Below, one piece after another: positions 16,705-26,004 of a stretch of DNA of 62,246 bases. Numbering within the stretch: position 1 is the stretch's first letter; every line of letters begins with the position of its first letter. Origin of the DNA: Candidatus Brocadia sp. (GTDB lineage Bacteria; Planctomycetota; Brocadiia; Brocadiales; Brocadiaceae); assembly GCA_011525665.1 (NCBI GenBank), contig WYAU01000003.1, positions 1-62,246 of the forward strand, written 5' to 3'. Both the position numbers and the translations under genes were made by a program. The notes beneath the pieces were generated by a model, which searched no databases, had not been told where the DNA came from, and saw only the letters and a list, made by a program, of their open reading frames with translations.

Positions 16705-18657
16705 ATGGCAACTTTGTCATACCCAGGTATCTATGTGGAAGAGGTTTCCAGTGGCGTTCGGCCTATTGCGGCGGCCAGCACTTCCATTCCGGCTTTCATC
16801 GGAGTGGCTGAGAAAGGCCCTTTGAATAAGGCGATTAAGGTCTTTAACTTCACTGAATATCAGAATATCTATGGCGGTTTTCTGGACGGCTCTTTTCTTA
16901 GTCATGCGGTCTTTCAGTTTTTCAACAACGGGGGGAATCAATGCTATATCGTCAGGGTATCCGGAGCAAATACGAGGACTGCCAACATCGTTTTAAATGA
17001 TCGGGGGACAACTGCGCAACAGAGCCTGACGGTCTCCGCAATCAGCCCTGGCGCGTGGGGCAACAAACTGGCTGTGGTAATCGCTAATGGTACGAATGAG
17101 CCGGGAAACGAATTTAACCTGTCTGTCTTTTGGCAGGATGAGCTGACTCCTTTAGAGAAATTCGAGAACCTGAGTATGGTGCCGGGTATCTCCAACTTTG
17201 TGGAGACAATCGTTGTTTCCTCAAAGTACATCCGGGTCACCGTAAACCAGGCGAATACCAATGCACAGGCCGGCACCAGCCGCGGTGAGGCTGCTCCATC
17301 ATTACCATTGCCCGCGGGCAGGACCCGGTTTCGCATCAATATCGATGGCGATGGATACCAGGAAGTTAACCTCCAAGATGCGGTTGGGAGCGGCACCGGA
17401 CAGGTAACGGATCTTGATACTGCCGCCAATGTTGCTGGCGCCATCCAATTCGTGGTCAGACAACTGACCAAGATGCGGGCATCTACGAACCAGAATGCGT
17501 TCACGAACTTTCAGTGCACGGTGGATGCGGGGGTTCTGCTGCTTACCTCAGGGGCCGCCGGCTTATCATCTTCGGTCAATGTAGCGCCGGCCTCCAGCAG
17601 CAGCCAGGACGCCGCCGGGCTGCTGAATCTTGGAAAGCTTGAGGGGGGTCAGGAGATACTGGGTGCGGCGGTGACACGTCCGCGCAATAATCCCGCTGGC
17701 ACACCGCCCGGCAATTACTACCTGGTGGGTGACCATGCTGCCCCCACGGCTGAAGTGTCGTCTGTCCAGGCGGGATCGGATGGTGATCCGATTACAACGG
17801 ATCAGCCTTATACCGATGCATTCAGCATCCTGGATGATAGAGAAGACGTCAGCCTCATCGCGGTTCCCGGCATCGGGTCGAAGGACGTGGTAGGGGCCGG
17901 GATGAATTACTGTGCCAATAATCGTCCGTTAAGCGATTGTTTCTTTATTGGTGACATGGCCCAGGACGACGATACCATAGAAGAGGCAAAGACCTTTCGG
18001 GATGGGATAACGCCCAAAAACTCTTATGGCGCGGTTTATCTTCCCTGGTTGCGCATGCTTGATCCGACCGGGAAGTCTCCTGAGCCTATCCTGGTACCTC
18101 CCTCCGGGTATGTTGCCGGACTCTACGCGAAGACCGATGCGCAGCGTGGTGTTTGGAAAGCACCGGCTGGCACGGCGGCAGCCCTGGGCGGCGCGGTGGG
18201 AGTTGCAGTGAACTTTACCGATGTCCAGCAGGGCAACCTTAACCCCATCAATATCAACGTTATCAGGCAATTTGCTGCATCCGGAATCGTCCTGTGGGGT
18301 GCTCGGACGATCACTTCAGATCCCGAGTGGAACTACATCCCTGTCCGGCGTATGGCAATCTTTTTACGCGTTAGTATCTACCGGGGCATCCAGTGGGCAG
18401 TCTTTGAGCCTAACGACGAGGATCTATGGGCTGGGCTTCGGTTGAATATCGGATCTTTCATGATGACCTTGTTCCGCCAGGGGGCTTTCCAGGGGTCTAC
18501 ACCGTCCCAGGCCTTCTTCGTTAAATGTGACAGTGAAACCACCACACAGGACGATATAAATTTGGGAATCGTTAATGTGTTGGTGGGGTTTGCGCCATTA
18601 AAGCCCGCTGAGTTCGTGGTGGTCAAGATCAGCCAAAAGGCAGGACAGTCTTCTTGA
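16705..18657 (+). CDS. Contractile tail sheath protein (Afp2/Pvc2-like)
   Basis: A 650-residue sheath subunit of an extracellular contractile injection system. The N-terminus YPGIYVEEVSSGVRPI...TSIPAFIGVAEKGP is the sheath signature and includes the arm that links subunits. The C-terminal block PSQAFFVKCDSETTTQDDI...VNVLVGFAPLKPAEFVVVKI forms the conserved inner domain that contacts the tube. Residues about 190-330 look like an inserted surface domain (alanine- and serine-rich). In use, the extended sheath contracts to drive the tube into a target. Only one sheath gene is present, whereas Afp and PVC carry three. Strong Shine-Dalgarno AAAGGAGG. Confidence 0.97.
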   Translation: MATLSYPGIYVEEVSSGVRPIAAASTSIPAFIGVAEKGPLNKAIKVFNFTEYQNIYGGFLDGSFLSHAVFQFFNNGGNQCYIVRVSGANTRTANIVLNDRGTTAQQSLTVSAISPGAWGNKLAVVIANGTNEPGNEFNLSVFWQDELTPLEKFENLSMVPGISNFVETIVVSSKYIRVTVNQANTNAQAGTSRGEAAPSLPLPAGRTRFRINIDGDGYQEVNLQDAVGSGTGQVTDLDTAANVAGAIQFVVRQLTKMRASTNQNAFTNFQCTVDAGVLLLTSGAAGLSSSVNVAPASSSSQDAAGLLNLGKLEGGQEILGAAVTRPRNNPAGTPPGNYYLVGDHAAPTAEVSSVQAGSDGDPITTDQPYTDAFSILDDREDVSLIAVPGIGSKDVVGAGMNYCANNRPLSDCFFIGDMAQDDDTIEEAKTFRDGITPKNSYGAVYLPWLRMLDPTGKSPEPILVPPSGYVAGLYAKTDAQRGVWKAPAGTAAALGGAVGVAVNFTDVQQGNLNPININVIRQFAASGIVLWGARTITSDPEWNYIPVRRMAIFLRVSIYRGIQWAVFEPNDEDLWAGLRLNIGSFMMTLFRQGAFQGSTPSQAFFVKCDSETTTQDDINLGIVNVLVGFAPLKPAEFVVVKISQKAGQSS

Positions 18658-18684
18658 AATCTTTGATATAACGGAGGTCTTAAT

Positions 18685-19185
18685 ATGGCAAAGTTCACCG
18701 TAAACACTCATCGGTTTGATCCGTATCGAAATTTTAAATTCAAAATAAAAATCGACAATGTCTATGTGGCAGGTCTGAGTAAATGCAGCGCCCTCAAAAA
18801 AACAACTGAGATGGCGGAGTGGCGTGAGGGCGGCGATCCGAGCGCCGGTCGTAAGCTGCCCGGAAAAACAAAATACGATGCCGTTACCCTTACGGCGGGT
18901 GTTACCCATGATGACACCTTTGAAAAGTGGGCGAATCTGGCCAACAATTTTCAGGGAGATGCCGCCATGTCCCTGAAAAATTTCCGTAAGGATATCATCA
19001 TCGATGTCTTCAATGAAGCTGGGCAAAAGGTGCTCTCATACAAGGTTTACCGGTGCTGGGTTTCCGAATATCAGGCCTTGCCTGAACTGGATGCCAGCGC
19101 TAACGCTGTGATGATCCAGACCATTAAGCTGGAAAATGAGGGGTGGGAGCGCGACACCTCCGTGACCGAACCTACGGAAACATAA
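18685..19185 (+). CDS. Tail tube protein, T4 gp19-like (Afp1/Afp5-like)
   Basis: A 166-residue inner-tube protein. DPYRNFKFKIKIDNVYVAGLSKCSALKK and the following GGDPSAGRKLPGKTKYDAVTLTAGVTHDDTFEKW are characteristic of the gp19/Hcp-like beta-barrel tube fold. Hexameric rings stack inside the sheath and form the channel that carries cargo. The gene lies 27 bp behind the sheath with GGAGG. One copy is present, where Afp has two (Afp1 and Afp5), so the same protein probably builds both the shaft and the baseplate-proximal ring. Confidence 0.96.
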   Translation: MAKFTVNTHRFDPYRNFKFKIKIDNVYVAGLSKCSALKKTTEMAEWREGGDPSAGRKLPGKTKYDAVTLTAGVTHDDTFEKWANLANNFQGDAAMSLKNFRKDIIIDVFNEAGQKVLSYKVYRCWVSEYQALPELDASANAVMIQTIKLENEGWERDTSVTEPTET

Positions 19186-19207
19186 GGAAGATTTTCTGAA
19201 CCGATCT

Positions 19208-20113
19208 ATGAATAAAATAACTTGTCTGTTGCCGGGAGGATATGTAGATAAAGACACAGTGGTTCACCGGGATGTTGAATTGATACCGCTCAGTGGCAGA
19301 GAGGAAGAATTTCTTGCTGAAAACCGGGGCCAGGAAAGTGCATCCCTTGTTACAACAATTTTATCTCGCTGTATTAATCGAATTGGTACCACGAGCCCTA
19401 TATCTGAGGAAGTGGCACGCAACTTAATCGTTGCTGATAGACAATATCTACTCCTCAAGTTGCGTGAAGTGACCTTCGGGGATCAAATTCAGGCTACCAT
19501 CTTGTGTCCCTGGCCCAATTGCGGTAAACGGGTTGATATAGACTTCTCATTAAAAGATATCCCTCTCAGGGAATCTAAAGATAAAGGGTCGATATATACA
19601 ATGAAACTCTCACCGGAGGCGGCTTTCATAAGTAATCATGGGGAGGTATACAGGGAGGTCACCTTCAGGCTGCCAAATGGTGGGGACCAGGAAGCTATTT
19701 CACCGATTATTTCGAAAAATGAAGCCAGGGCATTAACAATGCTTCTGGGGCGTTGTATTCTCAGCATAGGTACCGTAAAGTATCCCGGAGATGAAATGAT
19801 CAACCGGCTCTCTCCCATTTCCCGTATGGAGATCGAAAGACAAATGGATGCGGTTGCGCCTAAAGTGGATTTGACTATGGGGGCGATCTGCCCTGAATGT
19901 GGCCGTGAGTTCGGGGTGCCCTTTGACCTTCATGAGTTCTTTTTTGGCGAGTTAAGAACCAGCCGCGACCTCCTTTACCGCGAAGTACACTACCTTGCCT
20001 ACCACTACCATTGGAGCGAACAGGAGATCATGGAAATGCCACGGGTAAAGCGACAGAAATATATCGAAGTGCTGGCAGATGAAATCGAGAGGTTAAATAA
20101 TGCAGTCTGTTAA
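19208..20113 (+). CDS. T4 gp26-like baseplate assembly protein with zinc ribbon
   Basis: A 301-residue protein related to the T4 baseplate hub assembly chaperone family that occurs in contractile systems. Residues about 60-100 (EEVARNLIVADRQYLLLKLREVTFGDQI) carry the family pattern. Two CxxxC/CxxC-type pairs follow: CPWPNCGKRVDIDF near residue 99 and CPECGREFGVPFDL near 224. The pairs suggest one or two small metal-binding knuckles. The C-terminal segment YREVHYLAYHYHWSEQEIMEMPRVKRQKYIEVLADEI is the phage-type chaperone tail that recruits tube or hub proteins. It follows the tube gene and overlaps the next gene by 14 bp. Confidence 0.72.
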   Translation: MNKITCLLPGGYVDKDTVVHRDVELIPLSGREEEFLAENRGQESASLVTTILSRCINRIGTTSPISEEVARNLIVADRQYLLLKLREVTFGDQIQATILCPWPNCGKRVDIDFSLKDIPLRESKDKGSIYTMKLSPEAAFISNHGEVYREVTFRLPNGGDQEAISPIISKNEARALTMLLGRCILSIGTVKYPGDEMINRLSPISRMEIERQMDAVAPKVDLTMGAICPECGREFGVPFDLHEFFFGELRTSRDLLYREVHYLAYHYHWSEQEIMEMPRVKRQKYIEVLADEIERLNNAVC

Positions 20114-21239
20114 ACAATATACTCCAAACAGTTATTTACACGATATCCTGATAGATGGTGTCAAGCCTTTCCGCTACAGAAGCGGTGTGCGTTCACTGCT
20201 GGGTATCCCAGACAATGATAATGGTAACTTAACCTTCTCCCCGACTATGCCGCTGGCTGGATTCGTGTACGAAAATTACCAATATAGCGGTGAACCTTCT
20301 ATGACAGACCGAAATTTTTCACATGAAAACGATCGTTCAGTTCTGCATGGTAAGCAATGGATAAAGAGTGAAGACTATCAAGGAATAATCCACAAAAATA
20401 TTCATCAAAATTCACCTTGTGATGGAACAAGGACAGATGCCACAGATACTTCTAAAAATATCCGATGCGATCTTCCGGGAAAAAAGACTGGTAATGATAC
20501 GTTATTAGTGGATATAGCCCGAAAGGCTGACGTTGCTCCAGAATCAACGATTGAAAAGGATTCTCCGAATGGGTTATTTGGGCATTCATATGAAACAAAC
20601 GACGAAATGCAAACAAATTTATCCAATGGTATTGAAAGAAAGCAATGTAAAACTGTTAAGCAGGAGACTACTCAAAACCGGCCTTTTATAAAATATTCAG
20701 TTCTGCAAAAAAGCTCCGTACCGGAATCAAATGATGAAAAGGCCTTTACCGCACAGGCTAAAAAATCGGAGAATAGTGATACAGATATCGAAAGAGCAAG
20801 TATAGAGATTCCAGGCATCCCTGGAGAGAAACGATATTTTCCCGGACTATCACCTGTAAGATGGCAAAACCCTCTACCTGACAAAGAAGAAGTATCTTCT
20901 TTCTTTCAGATTGGCGAGGAAAAGAAGGATACGTTTCATTCTCATCGAATTCCGGGTACATCTCATAGTATAGTTGCCGACACAATTAACGAGCTGAACA
21001 GAAACGCATATAATAGAATCGGGCAACTTCGCCAGGCTGTCCATGAGTTAACATCGAAGAAATCTGTACAGTCAGAAAGACCCGATAACGAAACAGTGCC
21101 GCAACAGGCTGAAAAGACTCTGCCACCATTAGCTCAACGAACTGTCGTTATCAAGCAACCTCCCAATCGGGTTAGAACCTATTGTGCCTTTTGGGAAAGG
21201 AGTTACCTGGGGCGTTTTCATCTGAGAATTTTGCGATGA
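20100..21239 (+). CDS. eCIS-associated largely disordered protein
   Basis: A 379-residue protein, polar, charged and mostly low in hydrophobic content between residues about 70 and 340, so probably disordered. The ends look ordered. The N-terminus (SYLHDILIDGVKPFRYRSGVRSLLGI) and C-terminus (NRVRTYCAFWERSYLGRFHLRILR) are aromatic and basic. A helix DTINELNRNAYNRIGQLRQAVHEL precedes the tail. No family was recognised. It overlaps the gp26-like gene and lies 12 bp before the DUF4255 gene, so it is translated with structural genes. It could be a linker, cargo adaptor or assembly scaffold. It lacks the long helical pattern of a tape measure. Confidence 0.65.
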   Translation: MQSVKQYTPNSYLHDILIDGVKPFRYRSGVRSLLGIPDNDNGNLTFSPTMPLAGFVYENYQYSGEPSMTDRNFSHENDRSVLHGKQWIKSEDYQGIIHKNIHQNSPCDGTRTDATDTSKNIRCDLPGKKTGNDTLLVDIARKADVAPESTIEKDSPNGLFGHSYETNDEMQTNLSNGIERKQCKTVKQETTQNRPFIKYSVLQKSSVPESNDEKAFTAQAKKSENSDTDIERASIEIPGIPGEKRYFPGLSPVRWQNPLPDKEEVSSFFQIGEEKKDTFHSHRIPGTSHSIVADTINELNRNAYNRIGQLRQAVHELTSKKSVQSERPDNETVPQQAEKTLPPLAQRTVVIKQPPNRVRTYCAFWERSYLGRFHLRILR

Positions 21240-21251
21240 GGATGACATGAG

Positions 21252-22091
21252 ATGAGTGCTTCAACCGCCATCGGTATGGTCAGTGAATCGCTGCGGAATC
21301 TATTGGTCGGTGAAATGACCTTAAGTCCACCGGTTAATGTGACGATCCTTGCCCCCGACGAAAGTGGCGGTGACCGGAGGATTAACCTTTTTTTGTATAA
21401 AGTGCAGGAAAATCCGTCGTTAAAGAATCTGGACTGGCAGGTAAAAAGGGGCGAACCTACCCGATTGGTTCCGCCACCACTGTCACTGAACCTCTTTTAT
21501 CTTATGACGCCGTATGCACCCAATGACCCGCAAACAGGGAACAGCATCGCTCATGAAATTTTAGGAGAGGCCATGCGGGTCTTTTACGAAAATCCCTTTG
21601 TTCCGCAGGACTATCTTGTGGACGGACTGAAAAACGCAAGGGAACGGATTAAGATCATTCAAAATACCCTGAACCTGGATGAACTCAGCCAGGTGTGGAG
21701 TACTTTTACCCAACCCTTTCGCCTTTCTATTTTGTATGAAATTTCTGTAGTGCAATTAGATATGCTCTCTGAAAGTGAACGGCTCATGGCAACACGGGTA
21801 CGCCAAATCGGCGTGCCGGATGTGCGCGCACCCTTCAGTCCGCCTGTAGTTGAAAAGATAGAACCTTTGAAAGGCCCGGCCGGTACAGTCGTCACTTTTC
21901 GTGGCGAAAACCTCTCGGGATGGAGGGCATATGTTACCGTAATGGGAAGGCGGATTTTGGAAGGAGTAGAGCTCACTGGAGATGTATTTACGGTAACGAT
22001 TCCAAATGATCTGCCTCAGGGATTTCATGAAATACGGGTGGATATTTCCCACCTGTTTAGAAAGACCTTTTTCTTTGAGGTCACACCATGA
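21252..22091 (+). CDS. DUF4255 tail-terminator (Afp16/Pvc16-like) with IPT/TIG domain
   Basis: A 279-residue protein. The N-terminal about 190 residues are the DUF4255 domain: SESLRNLLVGEM near the start, INLFLYKVQENPSLKN, then PPPLSLNLFYLMTPYA. In Afp and PVC this protein caps the tube end opposite the baseplate and fixes shaft length. Residues about 200-279 (PPVVEKIEPLKGPAGTVVTFRGENLSG...IPNDLPQGFHEIRV) form an IPT/TIG immunoglobulin-like domain, common in the longer DUF4255 proteins. It overlaps the AAA+ ATPase gene by 4 bp (ATGA), so translation is coupled. Confidence 0.9.
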   Translation: MSASTAIGMVSESLRNLLVGEMTLSPPVNVTILAPDESGGDRRINLFLYKVQENPSLKNLDWQVKRGEPTRLVPPPLSLNLFYLMTPYAPNDPQTGNSIAHEILGEAMRVFYENPFVPQDYLVDGLKNARERIKIIQNTLNLDELSQVWSTFTQPFRLSILYEISVVQLDMLSESERLMATRVRQIGVPDVRAPFSPPVVEKIEPLKGPAGTVVTFRGENLSGWRAYVTVMGRRILEGVELTGDVFTVTIPNDLPQGFHEIRVDISHLFRKTFFFEVTP

Positions 22092-24373
22092 CAGTACAAC
22101 AGAAAAAAGATAAAAATAGAGAATTGTCTTTTTATACGCATAACTATGAACATCTTGCCGATGAATTGAAGAAGCTGGATCTTTTGATTCAACTCCGGGC
22201 AGTGGCCTTCCGGCTGAAGACCCAGGTAATGCAGAAAACTGCTGCTTCCCAACATGTGTACATATCCCACGAAGAGGTTGACCGGCTGCTCAGCCAAAAT
22301 GACCCTTTTGTAGCTGATCACCCCGATTTACAAAAGATTCGTAACCAACGTGAGATACTTCAAAATGAAATCAACACCAGGGTAAACACAACTATTGAAC
22401 ACGGGATGTCTCTTGCACTGCCCCGATTAGCCCGTCTTTTTGGCTTATCCCCTTTTGAATTACAAACGGTCATTATTTGCCTGGCCCCTGAATTGCATCG
22501 CAAATATGATAAGCTTTACGCATACTTACAGGATGACATTACCCGCAAAAAGCCAAGTGTTGATCTGGTATTGGATCTGCTTTGTGAGACGGAAGTCGAT
22601 AGATGGCGCGCCAGAACAATCTTTTCCGGTCACGCCCCGCTTTTCCGTGCCGGCATATTACACATGACCGATGACCCTCAGAACCCTTCCGGCTCCAGCG
22701 ATCTGGCACGGTTTTTAAAACTCGATCCTCGCATTCTAAACTTTTTCTTAGGGAACAATAGTATTGATACACATCTTGTTGGTATAGCCCAAGGATATAA
22801 TCCGCCATCCACCATGGATCATGTCCTGGTTGATCCGCTGATCAAAACGGAACTGCTCAATTTAGCCCGGCATCATTTTTCCGCGCAAAAGGCTGTCAAA
22901 AAACGATTGGTTTTCTATTTCCACGGACCTTACGGCGTGGGTAAACGTGACCTTGCATTGGGAATCTGTGGTCAATTGAATTGCCCAATGCTATACCTGG
23001 ACATAGACCTGCTCCTGGCACACGGGTCTGACGTAGAAACTCTTCTAAGACCGGCATTCCGTGAAGGTTTACTCCTGCAGGCAGCCCTTTACCTTGGTAA
23101 TACGGATGTTTTGTTAAAAGAGGACGATAAGGCGAAGTCCTTTTTCAAAAAGTTGGCAAAAGTGGTTGAGGAGTATGGTTGGCTGACCTTCCTGGCAGGA
23201 GAAAAGCCGTGGTCTCCCGGAGGGATATTCGTACATACCGTGTTTCATGCCGTTAAACTTCCTGTCCCGGATGTGCCTTTACGAGTAATGGCATGGGAAA
23301 AGGCACTAAAAAATCAGATCGCGGACACGGGAAAAGAATTTGCTGCACAATTAGCAAACGAGTTTTGCCTGACACCAGGACAGATATGCGATGCGGCTGA
23401 GTTTGCTCAAAATTATCGCGCTTCGAAAAAAGGGCAAGATGAAATTACATTATCTGACCTATACACGGCCTGCCGCAACCAATCGAATCAAAAACTGAGT
23501 GAGTTAGCGGTAAAAATAGAACCTCGCTATAGTTGGGAGGACATTATCCTGCCTGAAGATAAGGTGGCTCAACTTAAAGAAATCTGTAGCCAGGTAAAGC
23601 ATCGTTATCGGGTTTTTGGTGAATGGGGCTTTGATCAGAAACTTTCACACGGGAAGGGATTGAGTGTCCTTTTTTCTGGTCCGCCTGGTACTGGCAAGAC
23701 TATGGCCGCCGAGGTTATTGCGCATGAACTCCAGTTGGATTTATATAAGATCGATCTCTCAGGCGTAGTCAGCAAGTATATCGGCGAAACGGAAAAGAAT
23801 CTCAGTAAGATATTTCAGGAGGCAGAGACCAGCAATGCCATTCTATTCTTCGACGAGGCCGACGCCCTTTTCGGCAAGCGCACCGAAGTATCCGACGCCC
23901 ATGACCGGTATGCCAACATTGAGACGAGTTATCTCCTGCAAAAAATGGAGGAGTATGAGGGTATGGTTATTTTAGCCACTAACATTCGCGAGAACATGGA
24001 CGAAGCCTTTACCCGGAGGATCAGGTTCATCATCGAGTTCCCCTTCCCCGATGAGCCGAGCCGTTCGAAGATCTGGCAATCCCATTTTCCGAAAGAGGCG
24101 CCTTTGGGCGATGAGATTGATTATGAATTTCTATCAAAGCAGTTCCAGGTTGCCGGGGGGAATATCAAGAACATTGTCCTGAACGCCGCCTTCTTAGCAG
24201 CAGAAAACGGGGGGATCATCGGGATGGAACACATTCTGCACGGGACAAAGAGGGAGTATGAGAAAATTGGAAAGCTGTGGGATGAGAAAAATCTCTATAA
24301 ACCTAAAAGCATCGCACAGCATAACAGCAACCAAATCCCCCTTAACAAACTAGGGGGACTGAGGGGGTTGTAA
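22088..24373 (+). CDS. AAA+ ATPase of the injection system (Afp15/Pvc15-like)
   Basis: A 761-residue protein with two ATPase-like halves. The N-terminal one has an imperfect P-loop (HGPYGVGKRD, near residue 280). The C-terminal one is canonical: Walker A SGPPGTGKTM near 532, Walker B ILFFDEADALFG near 588, and arginine-finger region FTRRIRF near 640. Homologues sit beside DUF4255 proteins in every eCIS type and are needed for assembly or cargo loading. The last about 13 residues (IPLNKLGGLRGL) are encoded by a C-rich/G-rich intergenic repeat that has invaded the 3' end, so they are not native family sequence. Confidence 0.94.
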   Translation: MTVQQKKDKNRELSFYTHNYEHLADELKKLDLLIQLRAVAFRLKTQVMQKTAASQHVYISHEEVDRLLSQNDPFVADHPDLQKIRNQREILQNEINTRVNTTIEHGMSLALPRLARLFGLSPFELQTVIICLAPELHRKYDKLYAYLQDDITRKKPSVDLVLDLLCETEVDRWRARTIFSGHAPLFRAGILHMTDDPQNPSGSSDLARFLKLDPRILNFFLGNNSIDTHLVGIAQGYNPPSTMDHVLVDPLIKTELLNLARHHFSAQKAVKKRLVFYFHGPYGVGKRDLALGICGQLNCPMLYLDIDLLLAHGSDVETLLRPAFREGLLLQAALYLGNTDVLLKEDDKAKSFFKKLAKVVEEYGWLTFLAGEKPWSPGGIFVHTVFHAVKLPVPDVPLRVMAWEKALKNQIADTGKEFAAQLANEFCLTPGQICDAAEFAQNYRASKKGQDEITLSDLYTACRNQSNQKLSELAVKIEPRYSWEDIILPEDKVAQLKEICSQVKHRYRVFGEWGFDQKLSHGKGLSVLFSGPPGTGKTMAAEVIAHELQLDLYKIDLSGVVSKYIGETEKNLSKIFQEAETSNAILFFDEADALFGKRTEVSDAHDRYANIETSYLLQKMEEYEGMVILATNIRENMDEAFTRRIRFIIEFPFPDEPSRSKIWQSHFPKEAPLGDEIDYEFLSKQFQVAGGNIKNIVLNAAFLAAENGGIIGMEHILHGTKREYEKIGKLWDEKNLYKPKSIAQHNSNQIPLNKLGGLRGL

Positions 24374-24530
24374 AAAACTTGCCAAAAAAACAATTTTTGC
24401 GGGGTAAACAATCATAAACCGAAGGCTCACAAAAGGGCATGAAAATATACCACCCTCCCTTAATTCCTCCCTCGATGGGAGAGAAAGTTTCCTCGCCCCT
24501 TGTGGGAGAGGATCAAGGTGAGGGGTATTT
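24335..24530. repeat. C-rich/G-rich REP-like palindromic elements
   Basis: CCCCCTTAACAAACTAGGGGG (about 24339-24359), followed by GGGGGTTG, supplies the 3' end of the ATPase gene. A second element at about 24450-24526 contains CCTCCCTCGATGGGAG and the segment CCCCTTGTGGGAGAGGATCAAGG. Related units recur at 29340-29420, 30815-30880, 31025-31060 and 49558-49580, always between eCIS genes. The gap 24374-24566 holds nothing else seen. Confidence 0.6.
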
Positions 24531-24566
24531 TCGTGTCAATACTATGGGACGATTACGGAGGCAGTT

Positions 24567-25934
24567 ATGATAGGGACAAAAGAATGGAAAAAGCAGACCA
24601 GTGAGTCAATAGACTTGTTGAAAAAACAGAATAGCGACTTAAACTTTAATCACAATCCGTGCGGAGGTTGTAACGCCTGCCATCAGATGACAAGTATTCA
24701 TAATAAGGCTAGCAGCCCAATTTGGAATGGAACTAATGATGGAGAAAAGGGAACAAATTTACAAAGACCCTGTGCAACCAATTTCTTTCAACGACACCTG
24801 GGAAATAATTATCTGCAATCCATGGCAGGAGGTCAACATGCCATAAGACAAACGATTCAAAGAAAATGTAACTGTGGTGGTTCCTGTGGAGGTTGTGTTG
24901 AGGAAGAAGAGAAGTCCGGAAGAATACAAACTAAATTGGTAGTGGGTCCGGCCAATGACGTTTATGAGAAGGAAGCCGATCGGGTGGCGGAGCAGATTAT
25001 GCGGATGCCGGATTCATTAATCCAAACCGAGAATGACCAACCCCATACAGGAATCAATATCCAACGCATATCAACCAGTAACAACAGTACGCAGGAATCT
25101 GCCCCGAATATCCAGCTCAGTGAGAGTGGTGGGCAAGCATTATTACCTTCGACGCGCCAGTTTATGGAGCCCCGCTTTGGTGTTGATTTTGGTCATGTGC
25201 GACTGCATATGGACGACGATGCCCATCAAAAAGCCTCACAGATTCAAGCAAGGGCGTTCACCTATGGGAACCATATCTGGTTGGGCAGAGGAGAGAGCGA
25301 GGAGAACAAACAGTTGATGTCTCATGAATTGAGCCATGTGGTGCAGCAGGGTGCAGTGATATCGACTAATCGGGTTAACAATATGCATGTACCTCAGGTC
25401 CAACGAGCGCGACTGCCTTGTACGAGCAGGAAGACCATTGATGTTTACCCGGTTAATCTTCCTGGTTCAACAAGAAGTATATATGACGATCTTCCAACTA
25501 TCAACTCCGTTCTATGCCAATGTGGTATAGAGATAAATGTTACAAGCGGTGAATCTTGGGATACAAATGTTTTAGATTTGGATCCACCAACTGGCGTACT
25601 TAATGCTTCCGGAGCTACACCTTCTCGAGAATTGAGTCAAATGCTCAGTCACCGCCCGGGTGGCAATGTGATTCATGCCTATTACGTTCCTGCGCTTCAA
25701 GGACCTTTAGCTGAAGCTGTAGCAAGTTCCAGATTCACTCCACCCCTCCCGGACGCACTCATAGTAGGCAATGGGGCAGGGGCAGTACCGATTGTAGCGG
25801 CGCATGAGCTAGGGCATGTACTGCTTGATGATGGGTCACATCGTGATTCCAACCCTGATAACTTGATGGCCTCTGGAAGCGTCAATACTGGTGCCGGTGA
25901 ACTGGAACAAGATCAATGCAACCGAATGCCGTAA
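24567..25934 (+). CDS. DUF4157 eCIS cargo protein with C-terminal metallopeptidase domain
   Basis: A 455-residue protein. Residues about 30-115 carry cysteine clusters (CGGCNACH; CNCGGSCGGC). NDVYEKEADRVAEQIMRMP follows near residue 131. The DUF4157 core spans about 195-262 (FMEPRFGVDFGHVRLHMDDDA ... LMSHELSHVVQQG), with its HExxH motif. DUF4157 is the most common eCIS-linked domain outside the machine and is thought to guide cargo. The C-terminal region has a second zinc-type site, AAHELGHVLLDDGSH, then a Met-turn-like NLMASG (about 411-435). This resembles metzincin peptidases, so it is a plausible toxin domain. Good Shine-Dalgarno GGAGG. It lies directly after the AAA+ ATPase gene. Confidence 0.88.
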   Translation: MIGTKEWKKQTSESIDLLKKQNSDLNFNHNPCGGCNACHQMTSIHNKASSPIWNGTNDGEKGTNLQRPCATNFFQRHLGNNYLQSMAGGQHAIRQTIQRKCNCGGSCGGCVEEEEKSGRIQTKLVVGPANDVYEKEADRVAEQIMRMPDSLIQTENDQPHTGINIQRISTSNNSTQESAPNIQLSESGGQALLPSTRQFMEPRFGVDFGHVRLHMDDDAHQKASQIQARAFTYGNHIWLGRGESEENKQLMSHELSHVVQQGAVISTNRVNNMHVPQVQRARLPCTSRKTIDVYPVNLPGSTRSIYDDLPTINSVLCQCGIEINVTSGESWDTNVLDLDPPTGVLNASGATPSRELSQMLSHRPGGNVIHAYYVPALQGPLAEAVASSRFTPPLPDALIVGNGAGAVPIVAAHELGHVLLDDGSHRDSNPDNLMASGSVNTGAGELEQDQCNRMP

Positions 25935-26004
25935 TCCCAGTGTAACTAAGTATGACGACAAGTAAGAAGCATGATTACTGTTAGATTTAATTTAGAGTGT
26001 CAAA

